From Psococerastis gibbosa (taxonomy: Eukaryota > Arthropoda > Insecta > Psocodea > Psocidae), in the NCBI GenBank assembly GCA_963971405.1, contig OZ020484.1, positions 19,592,001 through 19,656,000 on the forward strand: a DNA stretch of 64,000 bases. The letters run 5' to 3'. The position numbers were made by a program, and so were the translations under genes. The stretch's first letter is position 1; every line of letters starts with the position of its first letter. This document shows positions 32,486 through 43,974 of this stretch, piece by piece. Under the pieces are notes generated by a model. It searched no databases. It was not told the origin of the DNA and worked only from the letters and a program-made list of their open reading frames with translations.

Positions 32486-32624
32486 TAAATATACATAAAA
32501 TATTGTACAGTGAATTTTTTAGTAGTAATGGTCTTGATTACACACTCGAATATTTATTCGATCGAAGAAATATTTGGAATGTTTATTTTGAAGTGTACCA
32601 TTTGAATCTGAATTTAGGTATTAC

Positions 32625-35090
32625 CCCTTTGAAGCATAGTGTCTTCGACCGAACCCACCTTTTCCAATTTATTTTACAGCAAGAAGAGGTGGTTTCGAGC
32701 GAAATGGTGAAAAGGTGAAATAGTGGATTGGAGCTCTATCTAGCAGAAAACATTTAAATCATTCTGTGAATACTTTGCGCGGCATTTTGATTTTTTGTAA
32801 ACAGGGGTCAGGGGATGAAAATGGCGTCTAAAGGGGAAGCAACAAAGGTAATTATTTATTTAAAATTTTATTTCACTGGTTTAATGGCTAAATTGGCTTT
32901 ATATTTAATCTATGATATTCTTCTGAAGTAAATATTACCAGTATGATTAAAAAAACATTATTATTTTTTAGTTATGGTAACTTTTCCTAGTGGTTTCGAT
33001 GGAACCCACTATGCCTCAGAGGTCTTCAAAGAGTCAAAGAGGGAGGAACTAATTATCAGTAAATAGGCAGAAAACGTGACGTCTCATCGAAAAACGAATT
33101 AGTACTAATATCTGGAATTGTGATTGAAGTAGCCTACTTCCAATCGTCTGATTATTTTTTGCTCAGTCCAAATTCTGCCAACTTGCGTACTGGCGCGCGC
33201 GCGATCAATTTTTTACACCACTACTAGTTCTTCATATTTTTGTGTTGTTATTTTAGGTTTCCGCTGATATACCGTCAAGTGGAATTCTGACCTTAGTGAC
33301 ATTGAAATTCCCATTCTCGACCAGAGTTGGATTTATCCAATTTTCGGAGATCATGAAGATCAAGAACAACTCATCAACTCACCTGAAACATTGGAATCTG
33401 ATTATGATTCAGAGGATGAACTTCCCTTGAGCCGTCTTCAATGGTTAGATTCTCATACATTACCAGAAAACTGGGAAGAAAATTTCACTCAAGGAACTGG
33501 AACCAATTTTGTTGGCGACGACAATGAGCTAAGACCAAGAGAATGTTTCAGTGTCTTTTTTTGTGACGAAATGTTAGAAAATATCGTCACACAAACCAAT
33601 CTTTATATGGAAGCAATGAAGCCAGGATCTCGTAAAACTAATGTCGACGAGTTGAAAGTTTTTATCGGAATACACATAATACTGGGGCTAAAGAAGTATC
33701 CCAGTTACAGGGACCCATGGACTAGTTCTAAAATATTCCACGACCAGTACATTGCTTCAGCAATGACTAAACATAGATTTGGCTTCCTTCTGAACATGAT
33801 ACATTTTAATGACAATTCGAAACAGGCCAAGAGGGGCGACGTGGGCTACGACAAATTGTACAAAATTAGACCCATCATCGACCACTTGAATAAACGTTTT
33901 TCTGAAGCCTACAAACCAAGTCAAAACCAAAGCATTGACGAGTCAATGATGAAGTTTAAGGGAAGGAGCTACATGAAGCAGTACATGCCAATGAAGAATA
34001 AATCGCGGTTATCAGTTATGGGTCAGGGCTGATGAGATGGGATATGTATGCCAATTTGAGGTATACACCGGAAGAAACAGAGATGGTCCTGCTGTAACCG
34101 ACCTAGGCGCTAAAGTGGTAAAAAAATGACAGAAGGATTAGAAAATAAAAATTACAACTTTTTGTTCTGGATGGAATGGATCTCCTTGCCCATATGAAAA
34201 GGAATGGGATGAACTGTACTGCCACTCTAAGGAGTGACAGGAAGCACCTGCCTGAAATCCCCATCGATAAAAATATGAGGAAAGGTGATTGTTACGAAAG
34301 AATACGAAAAGATGGTGTAGCAGTCACAAAATGGAAGGATCAAAGGGGCATATTGATGATTTCCAATTGTCATCAAATAGGGGAGTGGACCAGAAACGAA
34401 TCTCGGCAAAAGGACGGGACTCAAATATCAAAAAACGTGCCAAATGTGGTCATTAATTATAACAAATATATGGGCTTTGTCGACCTAGCTGACCAGAAAA
34501 AATCGTACTACGAGATCGACCGGAAATCAAAGCGGTGGTACTTGAGAATTTTTTGGCACCTGCTCAATGTGTCAGTAGTAAATTCGTTTATAATACACCA
34601 GGCAATCCATCAGACCACCGACTTGAAATAGAAATAGAAGGCAACAGACGGACTGGTACTGGTCTCCGAGGTCTTCTAAGCCTACAGTCCCGATTGAGAA
34701 GAGGGAAGGAAAAATGGCGCACATGCCTTCATATGCTGGAAACTCACGAAGATGCACGGCCTGCTGCACCAAGGCTGAGCCACACCGTACAAAGTGGATT
34801 TGTACAGGTTGCAACATCCCACTTTGTCTAAGTGATAAAAAAAAATTGCTTCATGACATTCCACAAAAATAAAAATTAACGTCTTCTGTCGATATCTATT
34901 TATAATCACATTTGGGAAAGTTAAAAATAAAAATTTCAGTTAATGTAACGTCTTTTACCTATTTATTTATAATTAGTATCTCATTTTGAAAAGACCTTTC
35001 ATGTATAGTGGCTTCGCTCGAAACCACCTCGTTTAGACCCTTGCGGAATAGTGGTCTCGGGCGAAACCACCACCCTTAACTTTGAAAGGG
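32625..35090 (+). mobile_element. piggyBac-type DNA transposon, 2.47 kb, degraded
   Basis: Left end CCCTTTGAAGCATAGTG and right end (reverse complement) CCCTTTCAAAG are the CCCTTT-type termini expected for piggyBac. The flanks TTAC (32621-32624) and TTGA (35091-35094) are each one base from the canonical TTAA duplication. Subterminal palindromes of the form GTGG.TTCG..CGAAACCAC occur near 32640, 32690, 32990, 35012 and 35050 and may be transposase-binding sites. Size and the transposase relic (32815-34872) fit the family. Confidence 0.88.
32815..34872 (+). pseudogene. piggyBac transposase, inactive relic
   Basis: A likely first exon starts at ATG 32815 (MKMASKGEATK) and ends at a GT donor at 32848; an acceptor lies at 33255-33256. 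The frame then needs a shift near 33270-33285. The main open stretch runs to 34032, and family motifs continue in other frames: ADEMGYVCQFEVYTGRN near 34030, DLLAHMKRNGMNC near 34176 and VDLADQ near 34479. The C-terminal zinc finger (CTACCTKAEPHRTKWICTGC) is near 34753-34820, with a stop at 34872. Two catalytic aspartates are in place (SIDESM, GAC 33937; VDLADQ, GAC 34482). The second-aspartate region near 34160 is shortened. At least four frameshifts make it non-functional. Confidence 0.9.
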
Positions 35091-35094
35091 TTGA

Positions 35095-35394
35095 CGGTAG
35101 ATATAAAAACTATTCAGAATATTTGATCTCAGCCACATAACAATAATAAAAGTGAAAGAAACCAGAAAAAAATGAAAATGCCTAGTTTTGTACCTTAAAG
35201 GGTTACACTTTCGAATTTTTCTTGGACCCATATTTATTGGATCGAATATTTTTCCAATATTCGAGTGTGTAACAGGGAGGGATTAGGCTAGTCGAACTTT
35301 TTATGGTGTTTATGTAGGTTCTTGATTCCGTATGAAATGTCTTTCCATTCCATCAGTTTTTCTGATTACGGCCGAGACCTCTATCGACAACCTT
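35095..35394. other. Right part of the split MITE and flank
   Basis: 35095-35272 is the remainder of the MITE that received the piggyBac. No gene follows. Confidence 0.5.
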
Positions 35395-35470
35395 AATTCA
35401 TAGGCCCGGGGGACCTATGGGCCCAAATTGTGGCCTGGGTCCCAACTACAAGTTCATACTACTACTAATG
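35395..35470 (+). repeat. Repeat R5, 3'-end fragment
   Basis: GACCTATGGGCCCAAATTGT, GGCC.GGGTCC, AACTACAAGTTC and ACTACTACT match the tail region 60585-60690. It supports the view that R5 ends in an (ACT)n-like tail. Confidence 0.5.
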
Positions 35471-36370
35471 TATAGGCCAACAGACAGTAGGGGGTTCAAA
35501 AAGTAGAATCTTGCAGTTTTATATTTAATTCATTTATATTTAAATCATGTTTTGGTCTCACTAATCAAATTAATAAGAAGAACAGCAAGATTTTTCGAAG
35601 TTGCAACCGAGATACCGTATCAACTAATTGTTCATTAACAAATAATTAATTTTTAAAATCCATTTTACTTCCACGAGTTCGTGACTACTCCAATTAATGG
35701 TAAAGCACATTTTGTGAGCAACTTTCTAGAAGTATGCTACTAATTTCTTTCAATCTTGTCTAAAGAAAAACTTTCCGTGGTGGGAGAGTTTCCTTGTTGA
35801 ATAATTAATAAATATTTGATTCAGTTTTACGATTTAAGGCTATATTTTTTTTACAAGGAAACTTTACAGCTAACGAAATTATTCCGTCAGAAAGATTGCG
35901 TTTCATGAATTTTGTTATAAAAAGGCTTTGTATTTTTATTTAAAAGTCACATTTTATTCCCTTGTAAGATGCGGTTTCTGATACAATGAAAACTATTCAG
36001 CAACTACACCCATTCAATCCCATGCCAATTTTTGATCACTGATTACATCGAATAACCAACCGCCTACCAAACCACCAACGCGCGAGTTCAGTACCTGCAT
36101 TTCATAAATAATAGAACCCATATCCCGAGGTTTACAAGTGTAAAGCTATAGTCAATAAATCTATTGTACGCCTAATTGAGTAGATAGCTAGATCCTAAGG
36201 ACCATGTTCAATAGGCTGGCATTTAATGAAATACCTGTCACGGGGGCTTTGTTGGTTAACCTTAATGAGAAGTGTGTATCCTTCCACCCGCAATCTAACT
36301 TGTACAATAATGTCGTAAATTCGATGGGTGGGGGTGCACTTTCCTTCCTGGAAATCAGACTGCTTTCATG
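35471..36370. other. Intergenic, no gene seen
   Basis: No repeat family or reading frame recognised; AT-rich. Confidence 0.4.
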
Positions 36371-36884
36371 ATAATAGGGGTCTTCACAGTGTTCGTGTTA
36401 TCGAGTTATCGAGTTAGATGTGCTATTCAACTTAACACACAATCGTGAGTGGACCTCGGGAGTGAGTTATCATGCTATATCGACAGAGTAAACAACGTGG
36501 TAGTAGTCAGACGTTCGTGGCACGGCTTTAAAGAAAGTGGCAGAACTCTATTCTAGTGCCACATTTGTTTATATTTTTTGTTCATTTTGGTTATTATAAT
36601 TTTAATTATTTACGGTAATTGCTTGTGATAATAGATTATACAAATAAATTTAAATACTACAACATTTTAAACGCGTGTTTCAAATCAATCGAAAAAAACA
36701 AATATGGCGGCGGTCAAACCTGAGCTATAGCAAGGTAAATAACACGTTAACCAACTTCGAAGTGGGTTTAGGATAGTACGCTGGTTAGCTGGTTATCGGG
36801 TTATCGATGTGTTAACTTAGCTTGATATAACACACTTAACTAGGTATAACTCGATAACACGAACACTGTGAAGACCCCTATTAT
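36371..36884 (+). mobile_element. Harbinger-like MITE family M3, complete copy
   Basis: The inverted ends ATAATAGGGGTCTTCACAGT and ACTGTGAAGACCCCTATTAT are exact over 20 bp, and the match extends inward through GTTCGTGTTATCGAGTTA. The interior holds AATCGTGAGTGGACC (empty site of the hAT in the 13176 copy), AAATATGGCGGCGGTCAAAC and GGTTAGCTGGTTATCGGG. There is no reading frame. Confidence 0.88.
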
Positions 36885-36981
36885 GTTCCACTGGAAAAGG
36901 TTTACGACCTACGCAAAACTGGAATCATTTGTGAAAGGGGAAGGGTTCATTTTAAATAGTACATTATTGCAGTGATAGCAT

Positions 36982-37560
36982 TAAGGATGTTCACTATGTC
37001 AGTGTTAACGAGTTGTCTGGTTAGAAGTGTTACCCAAGTTAACACAGTGTTGGTATTATCGAGTTATCTCTAGTTAAGTGTGTTAATATCCAGCTAAATT
37101 AACACTCGTGGAACCCGATAACCAAGCTAACCAGCGTGTTATCCTAAACGCACTTCTTAGTTGGTTAACTATGTTATTTAGCTAGGGCTGCGATCGATAG
37201 TGGGGTCAGGTTTGACCGCCGCCATCTTTGCTATGTCGATTGATTTGAAAAACGCGTTTTAAATTTTTAATTGAATCGCTAATAAAACGTGGGGCAAATA
37301 GATTGTCTCCATGCATCTGGGGAAGCTTAAAGAATATGACAAGATGGCAATTGTGTTATGTATCTGTTTTCTATTTTCCTAATTTCTTTAAAATATCACA
37401 AAATCATGCGTATTTTATAGGGAGGTGGATTTCTGCTACGATGTTTACTCTGTTAAATATTTTCGATGTATAGCATGATAACTCAACCCCGAGGTCCACT
37501 CACGATTGTGTGTTAACTTGGATAAAACACATCTAACGCGATAACACCAACACTGTGAAT
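36982..37560 (-). mobile_element. Harbinger-like MITE family M3, opposed copy
   Basis: The same family in reverse, about 100 bp from the copy at 36371. It starts AAGGATGTTCACTATGTCAG, has GTTTGACCGCCGCCATCTTT inside, and ends AACACCAACACTGTGAAT. Its outer end runs straight into an S1 SINE fragment. The two copies make a large imperfect inverted repeat of about 1.2 kb. Confidence 0.85.
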
Positions 37561-37613
37561 AATTAAATAAATAAGGACTTTTTCTTGCTTCTATTACTAA
37601 GCCAACCTAGGGG
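37561..37613 (-). repeat. SINE family S1, 3' fragment
   Basis: AATTAAATAAATAAGGACTT, TTTCTTGCTTCTATTACTAA and GCCAACCTAGGGG are the tail and last bases of S1 on the minus strand. It is severely 5' truncated and sits against the end of the M3 copy. Confidence 0.85.
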
Positions 37614-39999
37614 TGAGTTATTATGCTACTACTAGTCTACTAGTACTATCTATCATATGCGTAAGCACTGGCACCACACAACTATTTAGAAAATCCACTC
37701 ATCTCAATGAAGTGCTAAGGATAAATACAAATCCGCAAAGTTATATCAAGAAAATTAATTTTTATCTTTAATATTATTAAAGCTTTCGATCATTACACAA
37801 TCCACTGAAAGCACCTATTTTTCTAGGGCAACCAGCAAATTATGATAAATGATGACTTTCATGAACGCCTAGGGTGCCCTATTTTAACGGTTTTGGAGAC
37901 TGTCCTTCAACCAAATCTGGTATGCTAGGTCTATTGTATAGTTTCTGCGACAAACATGTGCCTATAGTTCTAGTAAAAGCTGCTTATAAATCTTTAAAAA
38001 CACTGTAATGCCGATTAAAGAAGATCCCTAAATGGTGCAGGTCAAATTTAATAGCAATGAAAACGAAATTTTTATAAAACCTCAAGCCGACTTGTAAATC
38101 TCGGTTGTAAATCCTATCAGTTAAATGGGGCTGAAAATTTGTATGAAATTTAATCCTCAACCGTTTTCCCCTTGGGTGGAAACTACATTCGTTATTTTCT
38201 GACTCGCCGTCAAAATATTACAGCAGTGAATTCTAAAGCAAGCTCTAGGTATTTACCATCCGTATTAAGGGCCTGTTAAAAAACGCGACAATTACAAACG
38301 AAACAACTCCGGGCCCTGTTACACTATTTACACCCAATATGAAATGAAACGTCTTTATATTAGACGAGCTTTAGCCCCGAAGGGCTACTCTACCTGCTAA
38401 CCTATATCAAATTAATTTAATTAAAACAATAATATAATAGTATAGTTCTATGTAAGGGGGATGGGAGGGTGATGTAGTATATATGTATATAAGGGACGAG
38501 AACATTCACTCCCACCAAGGATATTTTTTGAATATCTGGTGCTTCCGAACAATAACAAATACCGACGTGGCAGCAAGACGGGGTCATATTGGTCGATAGA
38601 AGAAAAAAAGACAGGTGGCAGTATCCTCTACCAGTCGTCAAGACCCCTGGGTTATCATGCCACGACGTTTTTGCTACAAAATATAAAGCGAATATCAATA
38701 GAAAACATTGCATGGGAATAATTTCTCAACTTCCGCGTGAATACGAATAGTCCCTGTCAACCGAATCATTAGATTTGAATATAGATTATGCGTACAGGGG
38801 CGGTGAATGAAAAGCCACAGGTGTGACAAAGGGTGACAACGTGCCACCTTATAAGTGGCGACACGGGCACAAACATGGCTCCTCAATGCAAATAACATGT
38901 AGGACATTGCCGCAGCTGTCAGTAGGTGTGCTCCCATAATTAATCATACGCAGGAGCGGGATCCTAAATCCACCAGAGACTCCAATGCTACGTCACTTCT
39001 TAGGTACTCAGTTGACGTGTATGCGTCTTCAAATATTATCCCTAAAACCGCAGAGACAGAGAGATCTCTCATATCGGTTAGCAGGATGAGAGACATCTAC
39101 TTACTACCTATGGGATCAAAGACGCCTTGCATCGAGTGTTAGATACGCTCAACTTCAAGGGAGCTTTCATCAGTTTCATCTATTAAATTTCACATACCAG
39201 TTCTACAATAACCACCCACGTTATGTCAGACAGTATGCATTGTTATAGACTATAAAATAGAATAGTGGTAACTGGTAAGTTATCTGAAACTCTCCCGAAA
39301 GGTTGAAGGTTCGAGTCATATACGTGCTTGCTAAATTTTGAAAACGATTTATTGCACGCCAAAGCACACTTTCACAGAAATTGGTAAATGTTGGGGATAT
39401 TACATGATTTATAGAATAAAGATAGTTTCACTCTGAACTGGAAATCGGCTTTTCAACATCTACTACTTACAAACTTATTTACTACTTTTATTTGTATTAA
39501 CTATTATTATGCATTGAAACGCCATTTCTGAGTAAAACATTCTTTAACTTGCGTCGGCTGTACTACTAAACTTATATTGTTACGCTAAGGCCTCTGTGCG
39601 GTTTAGTCTATAAAATAAGGTACTATACATGCACCAAACTACACATATGGGGTATCTACACTCTCCTTAGAACTCCAGGTACGCCCCCAAAATACTTCAT
39701 GTCCAATTTAATTGCTTCAAATTAGATTTAAATAACATATATGTATATACACATAAATATTTAAATAACATTCATCGACTAGTACTATTTATTACACCTA
39801 CTATACCAGTACAATACGTCCCCGTGGGGGATTTTTTGAATAACGGGCCTGGCTGAAGACCAAGGAAAAGTATGACCAGGCCCCAAGAAAAAAACACAAT
39901 ATAAAAATGTTACTCTCACAGAATCTGGCAGAATCTTAGAAATTTGCAGGATACGTAGAGAATACATTATCACATAGCCTATAATCATATGTCGATTTG
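37614..39999. other. Intergenic, with a lone B-box word
   Basis: No gene recognised over 2.4 kb. Near 39297-39317, CCCGAAAGGTTGAAGGTTCG plus AGTC looks like a worn SINE head with a B box and an upstream GTGGTAACTGG, but no body follows. Confidence 0.35.
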
Positions 40000-40108
40000 G
40001 AGTCCTGACGCTTAGTTGGTAACTTGCTTGTACTTGTCACTACACCCATGTAATCGGAGACCTGTCTTGACTCAACACAGGTATTACCTACAGAGGAGAC
40101 TAAAGAAA
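40000..40108 (+). repeat. SINE-like family S2, truncated copy
   Basis: GACGCTTAGTTGGTAAC, TTGCTTGTACTTGTCACTAC, GTAATCGGAGACCTGTC, ACTCAACACAGGTATTACC and ACAGAGGAGACTAAAG match the front of the S2 copy at 54657. The 3' half is replaced by repeat R4. Confidence 0.78.
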
Positions 40109-40114
40109 TTATGT

Positions 40115-40970
40115 ATGAATTATTGCTTTCCAATTTATACGTAGTATAAGGAAAGCTTTGTGATGGTCGAAATTTTCGATTCCGAGATTTCAACGGATTT
40201 ACACGTTTTCAGGTCCCAGGAACCCAAAAAAGTGGTTTTTATGAAATGTCTGTCTGTCTGTGCATCGATTTCCGGGCAAACTACTCGGTCGATTTTGATG
40301 AAATTCGGCATGTAGGTTCACAAAAATCATACCTCGAGACCATTTTTTTTTATTTGGGGCTAACTCAATTTGGAGGGGGGTTTCATTCTCAAAAAACTCC
40401 AAAAAAACGTCAAAAAAAATTATTTCTCAAAAACGGCTCAAACGATTTCTTTTAAATTCACATATATTCTAGTCGTTCTTAATGTTCATAAAATGCGGGG
40501 GGTAGCTTACCCCTTGATAGTTTGCTTCTGGGGGTAAAAAAATAAAAAAAACTTAATTTTAATGAAAAATGACTAAAAAATAATATTTCTGCGAAACTTT
40601 TCTATCGATGATTTCTACCTTCAGGCATGTTTTAGGTGTTAAGTTGAGTAACGAAACCGGACAGTTGGCTTTCCCAAAAACCTATTTGCTTTTGCGCAAA
40701 AATTTTTTTTTGATAAAATGATAGAAACTTCACGCTGAAATGCATTGCCTGCCCTGCCATTATTACTGTGTTGTAATGTGTTTTAAATATATTGAGGTTA
40801 CCTCACCTCCAGTGTCGTCAGGTGGACACCCCCCCCCCCCCCCCCCGAGATATCCGAAATTTAACCGTAGGAAAATTATTTACCATGAAATTATTCATTT
40901 TCTCTCCCTACTAATTGATAAATTGGAAAGCATGTTCGAGTAAACTCGGCCCGGTTCTTTAACCAAGGGT
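40115..40970 (-). repeat. Repeat R4, long copy B (inverted relative to copy A)
   Basis: Reverse complement of 31540-32485 over nearly its whole length, including a C18 tract (40829-40846) where copy A has G24. Words: GTAGTATAAGGAAAGCTTTG, TTTACACGTTTTCAGGTCCC, CCGGGCAAACTACTCGGTCG, GGGCTAACTCAATTTGG, ACGAAACCGGACAG and GTCGTCAGGTGGAC. With copy A it encloses about 7.6 kb. Confidence 0.85.
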
Positions 40971-40988
40971 TAGTTCGACTTACATTGC

Positions 40989-41110
40989 CTGTTGTGTTAA
41001 TAGTCATTAGAGGCATGGGCCTCATGGTCATAGAACAATTAGGGTGGAGCCCATTGTCAGGGGAAGGGGGTGACGTTTCCCATCATCAGGCTAATGACTA
41101 TTAACACAAC
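40989..41110. mobile_element. Small fold-back element M7
   Basis: TGTTGTGTTAATAGTCATTA at the left end and its complement TAATGACTATTAACACAAC at the right end; the arms continue with AGGCATGGG/CCCATCATC. About 120 bp, non-coding, directly beside R4 copy B. Confidence 0.78.
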
Positions 41111-41269
41111 TAACCCTGTATTAAATAGTATTACACCATTGCCATTAATCTTTACAAATAGATTCAATGAATGGTTTACGTTTGCGATTAATTGGTTATT
41201 GTTATTTTTTGTGCAAATGATGAAATGTATGTGTGAACGATGAAATTGGACAATGAAGAAAAAGGAGGT

Positions 41270-41548
41270 TCAAGGATTGCATGGGAACTGAAAGTTCCCA
41301 AACGGTTCCATAAGACCCTGATGATAGTCCACTCCAGGTACTATAGATGCAACATTAACGCCTCTCAGAAACACCGTAATTGATGTCAATATAAAACATA
41401 AAACAGTGACCAAAGCACATTCTCTAAGAATAATATTGCATTGAATGCCGTGAAAGTAGTTGCAACCACAGGTTTTGTCCCATTTGCATTCACCTAACAG
41501 GTACTCTTTATCCGAATTGAACACTACGGTCAAATAAACAACAAAATT
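41270..41548 (-). CDS. Exon-like frame, unknown product (tentative)
   Basis: Reading minus, an acceptor-like CTTACAGTTCTCAG ends at about 41549. From there the frame is open for 92 codons to a stop at 41270: NFVVYLTVVFNSDKEYLLGE, then CKWDKTCGCNYFHGIQCN, a hydrophobic stretch (VTVLCFILTSITVFL) and VDYHQGLMEPFGNFQFPCNP. Six cysteines and one possible membrane segment are visible. There is no initiating ATG at its head and no recognised family. It could be a terminal exon, a degraded transposon gene or chance. Confidence 0.25.
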   Translation of the reverse strand, partial: NFVVYLTVVFNSDKEYLLGECKWDKTCGCNYFHGIQCNIILRECALVTVLCFILTSITVFLRGVNVASIVPGVDYHQGLMEPFGNFQFPCNP

Positions 41549-41929
41549 CTGAGAACTGTAAGGTACCTATTCCATAGTAATATTTGCGTATTACATCACA
41601 TTATAGGGCCTATCTACAAGACGATTTTGCTATTATATACCGGCCGAGCGCTGGTCTTCACCCGAGGTATGCACTAAAAACAACTGAAATCTCACGTGAA
41701 AAGTTTGATCAAGCAAATTAAAGAGAATGAACGCTGTTTACTCTAAAACAATAAGAGCATACGAATCGTGTTCGAATAAACGCAATGCTTGTTTTTCATT
41801 AATTACTGACTTAACAGTAAGCACCAATAAGTAGAAGTGGACAAAGATGAAGTTCTACAAATTGAGAAGGGCTATTTTGCATGTATTATTTATTTGTACA
41901 TATCGTTTGATGCAAGAATTTCAAACCTC

Positions 41930-42090
41930 AACAAATCGGCTTTGGCGTTCTTGTACTTGTGTGAGTCTCTACACACCATGCGATCGGAGACGTGTTACTC
42001 AACACAGATACTAACCTACATTGGCGACTGAATAGGTGGTTAATGAATTCACTTTTATTAAATTGTTTGTATGCGATGAACAATTTATTA
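41930..42090 (+). repeat. SINE-like family S2, diverged copy
   Basis: GCGTTCTTGTACTTGTG, GAGTCTCTACACACCATGCG, ATCGGAGACGTGTTACTC, AACACAGATACTAACCTACA and AAATTGTTTGTATGCGATGA. The 3' end is A-rich. Confidence 0.75.
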
Positions 42091-42534
42091 TTTAATAAAA
42101 AATAAATATCTGAACCCGGATGCTATGAGAAAAACCGACAACACTGATGAGGTACCGCTGAATTAGTTAATAGTAATCTAAACATTACAGAAACAGATCC
42201 AGAGGGAAGCATTCGCTTGTTGTACTTGTTTTTAAAAACAAAATAAAAAGAGCAAACATGAACTCGACTTAAGATTTTGCCCAAGGGTAACAGGGTTTTC
42301 AGGAACTCACTTAAAATAAATTCAACTGACTGAAAATTTTAAGAAGAGAGAAAATGTGAATTGTGTGGAAAACCAAGTCGGTTAGGTTAAACATGGTTCA
42401 GCAAGATCAGACAATTTTATAGAACAGATGTAAAAGGAAAAATGGTCAACACAGATTGTATGGTAACGTAGGATACCCTGAAAAAAAATAATTTGTTAAT
42501 AAATTAACAAAAAATTGAAATAATTAATATACAC

Positions 42535-42800
42535 AGCGTGTTCCGCAGGTACTAGATAACGTCCCCTGGATAATTTAGAGAAGATTTGCCCAATCAACCC
42601 ATGTTCGGAAGTAAACGGTAGGTGTCCCGCGGATTTTTGTGAAATCGCGTTTCTATTTTTTCAATGTCAAACCGTTAGTGGTAATGTGAAAACTAAAAGC
42701 ATTTTATGTTTAATAATTAACAATTTCACGAACATCCGCGGGACACCCTGTAGCGGGTACACCGTTCACTTCCGACCATGGGTTGACTGGGTAAATCAAT
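42535..42800. mobile_element. Fold-back element M8
   Basis: CAACCCATGTTCGGAAGT, AGGTGTCCCGCGGAT and GTGAAAT on the left (42597-42650) mirror ATTTCACGAACATCCGCGGG, ACACC and TTCACTTCCGACCATGGGTT on the right (42723-42785). The region starts with AGCGTGTTCCGCAGG. The word GATAATTTAGAGAAGA near 42578 recurs near 49982, so other copies or fragments may exist. Confidence 0.65.
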
Positions 42801-42937
42801 TAATATTTGTCCAATTTTACATTTTTTACATTACCTTGCGAGTACCCCTAAAATTGTACATCTAATATGAAACTACTACTACTAGTAGTTGAATACAATA
42901 ATGTCCTGAAGGACTTTCTTTTTGACCTATTGACCAT

Positions 42938-43135
42938 ATAGTGGCCCATTTCTAATGCCAACGACCCCCATGGATTTCCGACAGTATTTGTATTGATTCC
43001 ATGTAAATTTTTGGCCATTGGCAAACTGGTATCAACGGCTACAAGCTATATTGGACAAGCTGAGACAAGCTTGCCATTGACGCAATGAAACAGGCGAAAG
43101 CATGACTTAACCACGTACAGATACGAGTCAACTAC
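42938..43135 (+). repeat. Dispersed repeat R3, copy
   Basis: ATAGTGGCCCATTTCTAATG, CCAACGACCCCCATGGATTT, GGCCATTGGCAAACTGG, ACAAGCTTGCCATTGACGCA and ATGAAACAGGCGAAAGCATG. Internal deletions relative to 55452. Confidence 0.8.
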
Positions 43136-43199
43136 AGTAGTAGAAAATACATTAAGACATGAACAATATTAATTTTTGCCATTTATTTTTATATTTCCC

Positions 43200-43495
43200 T
43201 CTATTTAACATGCTGTAGCTTGAGGATGAATATTAGGTCTACAAGAAAATGTTTCGGAAAAAGTCTTTCATCCATTGTATTTTGTAAACCTGCTAACGAT
43301 CCCCTAAGGGTCAAACCTTTCACGGACTGCAAACCGATGGCACATAGGGGGTAGAAAAATGAAAAAGAAGATGAAATGATGGAAAGCTGGAACCTTAGCT
43401 GGGGGTCTGGGGACCAGCCTTTCACACCCTGTCAACGCCCTTTCCAACCAATTCCCATGATTTTTTGTCTTGCAGTGTCTCCACCTCAGGGGACG
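43200..43495. repeat. Direct repeat R7, copy A
   Basis: CTGTAGCTTGAGGATGAA, TACAAGAAAATGTTTCGG, AACGATCCCCTAAGGGTCAA, CACGGACTGCAAACC and TGTCTTGCAGTGTC are found in the same order at 44865-45145. The two copies are about 1.7 kb apart. They are not coding in a recognisable way. Confidence 0.7.
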
Positions 43496-43504
43496 TGCCA
43501 TTTT

Positions 43505-43777
43505 TCATAACGAGTTCTCATTGACCTGGGAGGGGAAGACTAGATTGTCACTCTTTTCTTCCAGGGCCAGTACTTCATCATTGGAAAGGCAAAGCTGAAA
43601 TATTACATTGTTGGGGGGCATAATGACTGGTTTCATGCAGACAAAAGTATAACAGCAGCCTGCGGGATGTCGGATTGTGTTTAGGTACTGGAAATGTATA
43701 TTTTGAAATTTAATCATCACACGGAGGAATGCCCTGAGGGTCCCCATCCGTAATATACATATACTTTTTAAGCACAC
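43505..43777 (-). CDS. 90-codon minus frame, unknown (tentative)
   Basis: The frame carries RHPAGCCYTFVCMKPVIMPP, NNVIFQLCLSNDEVLALEEK and SDNLVFPSQVNENSL before a stop. Its composition looks more protein-like than most frames here, but it has no recognised domain and lies between copies of repeat R7, so a transposon origin is as likely as a host exon. Confidence 0.2.
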   Translation of the reverse strand: MCLKSICILRMGTLRAFLRVMIKFQNIHFQYLNTIRHPAGCCYTFVCMKPVIMPPNNVIFQLCLSNDEVLALEEKSDNLVFPSQVNENSL

Positions 43778-43974
43778 TTAAGCCTGTGCTTCAGGTGCCA
43801 AAGTCAAATATGGAGGTCACCATTTGGTAGCCTATGCATGTAAATTTGCATATGAGTGACAAGATGTATACAATTCGATGTTTTTTCCAAAATTCCTCAG
43901 TTTTCTGCAAAGTATTGCATAGACATTTTGGATTTTTGCTTATGCCGACCGTTTGAATCCGCTTTCTCTTCTTC

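Larger units (their letters stand above)
32538..35272. mobile_element. Short MITE split by a piggyBac insertion
   Basis: TTACACACTCGAATATT at 32538-32554 and its reverse complement at 35256-35272 form the ends. TATTCGATC and GATCGAATA extend the match inward. Without the piggyBac at 32625-35090 only about 270 bp of non-coding sequence remain, so this is an older MITE that served as the target. Flanking target duplication is not clear. Confidence 0.7.
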
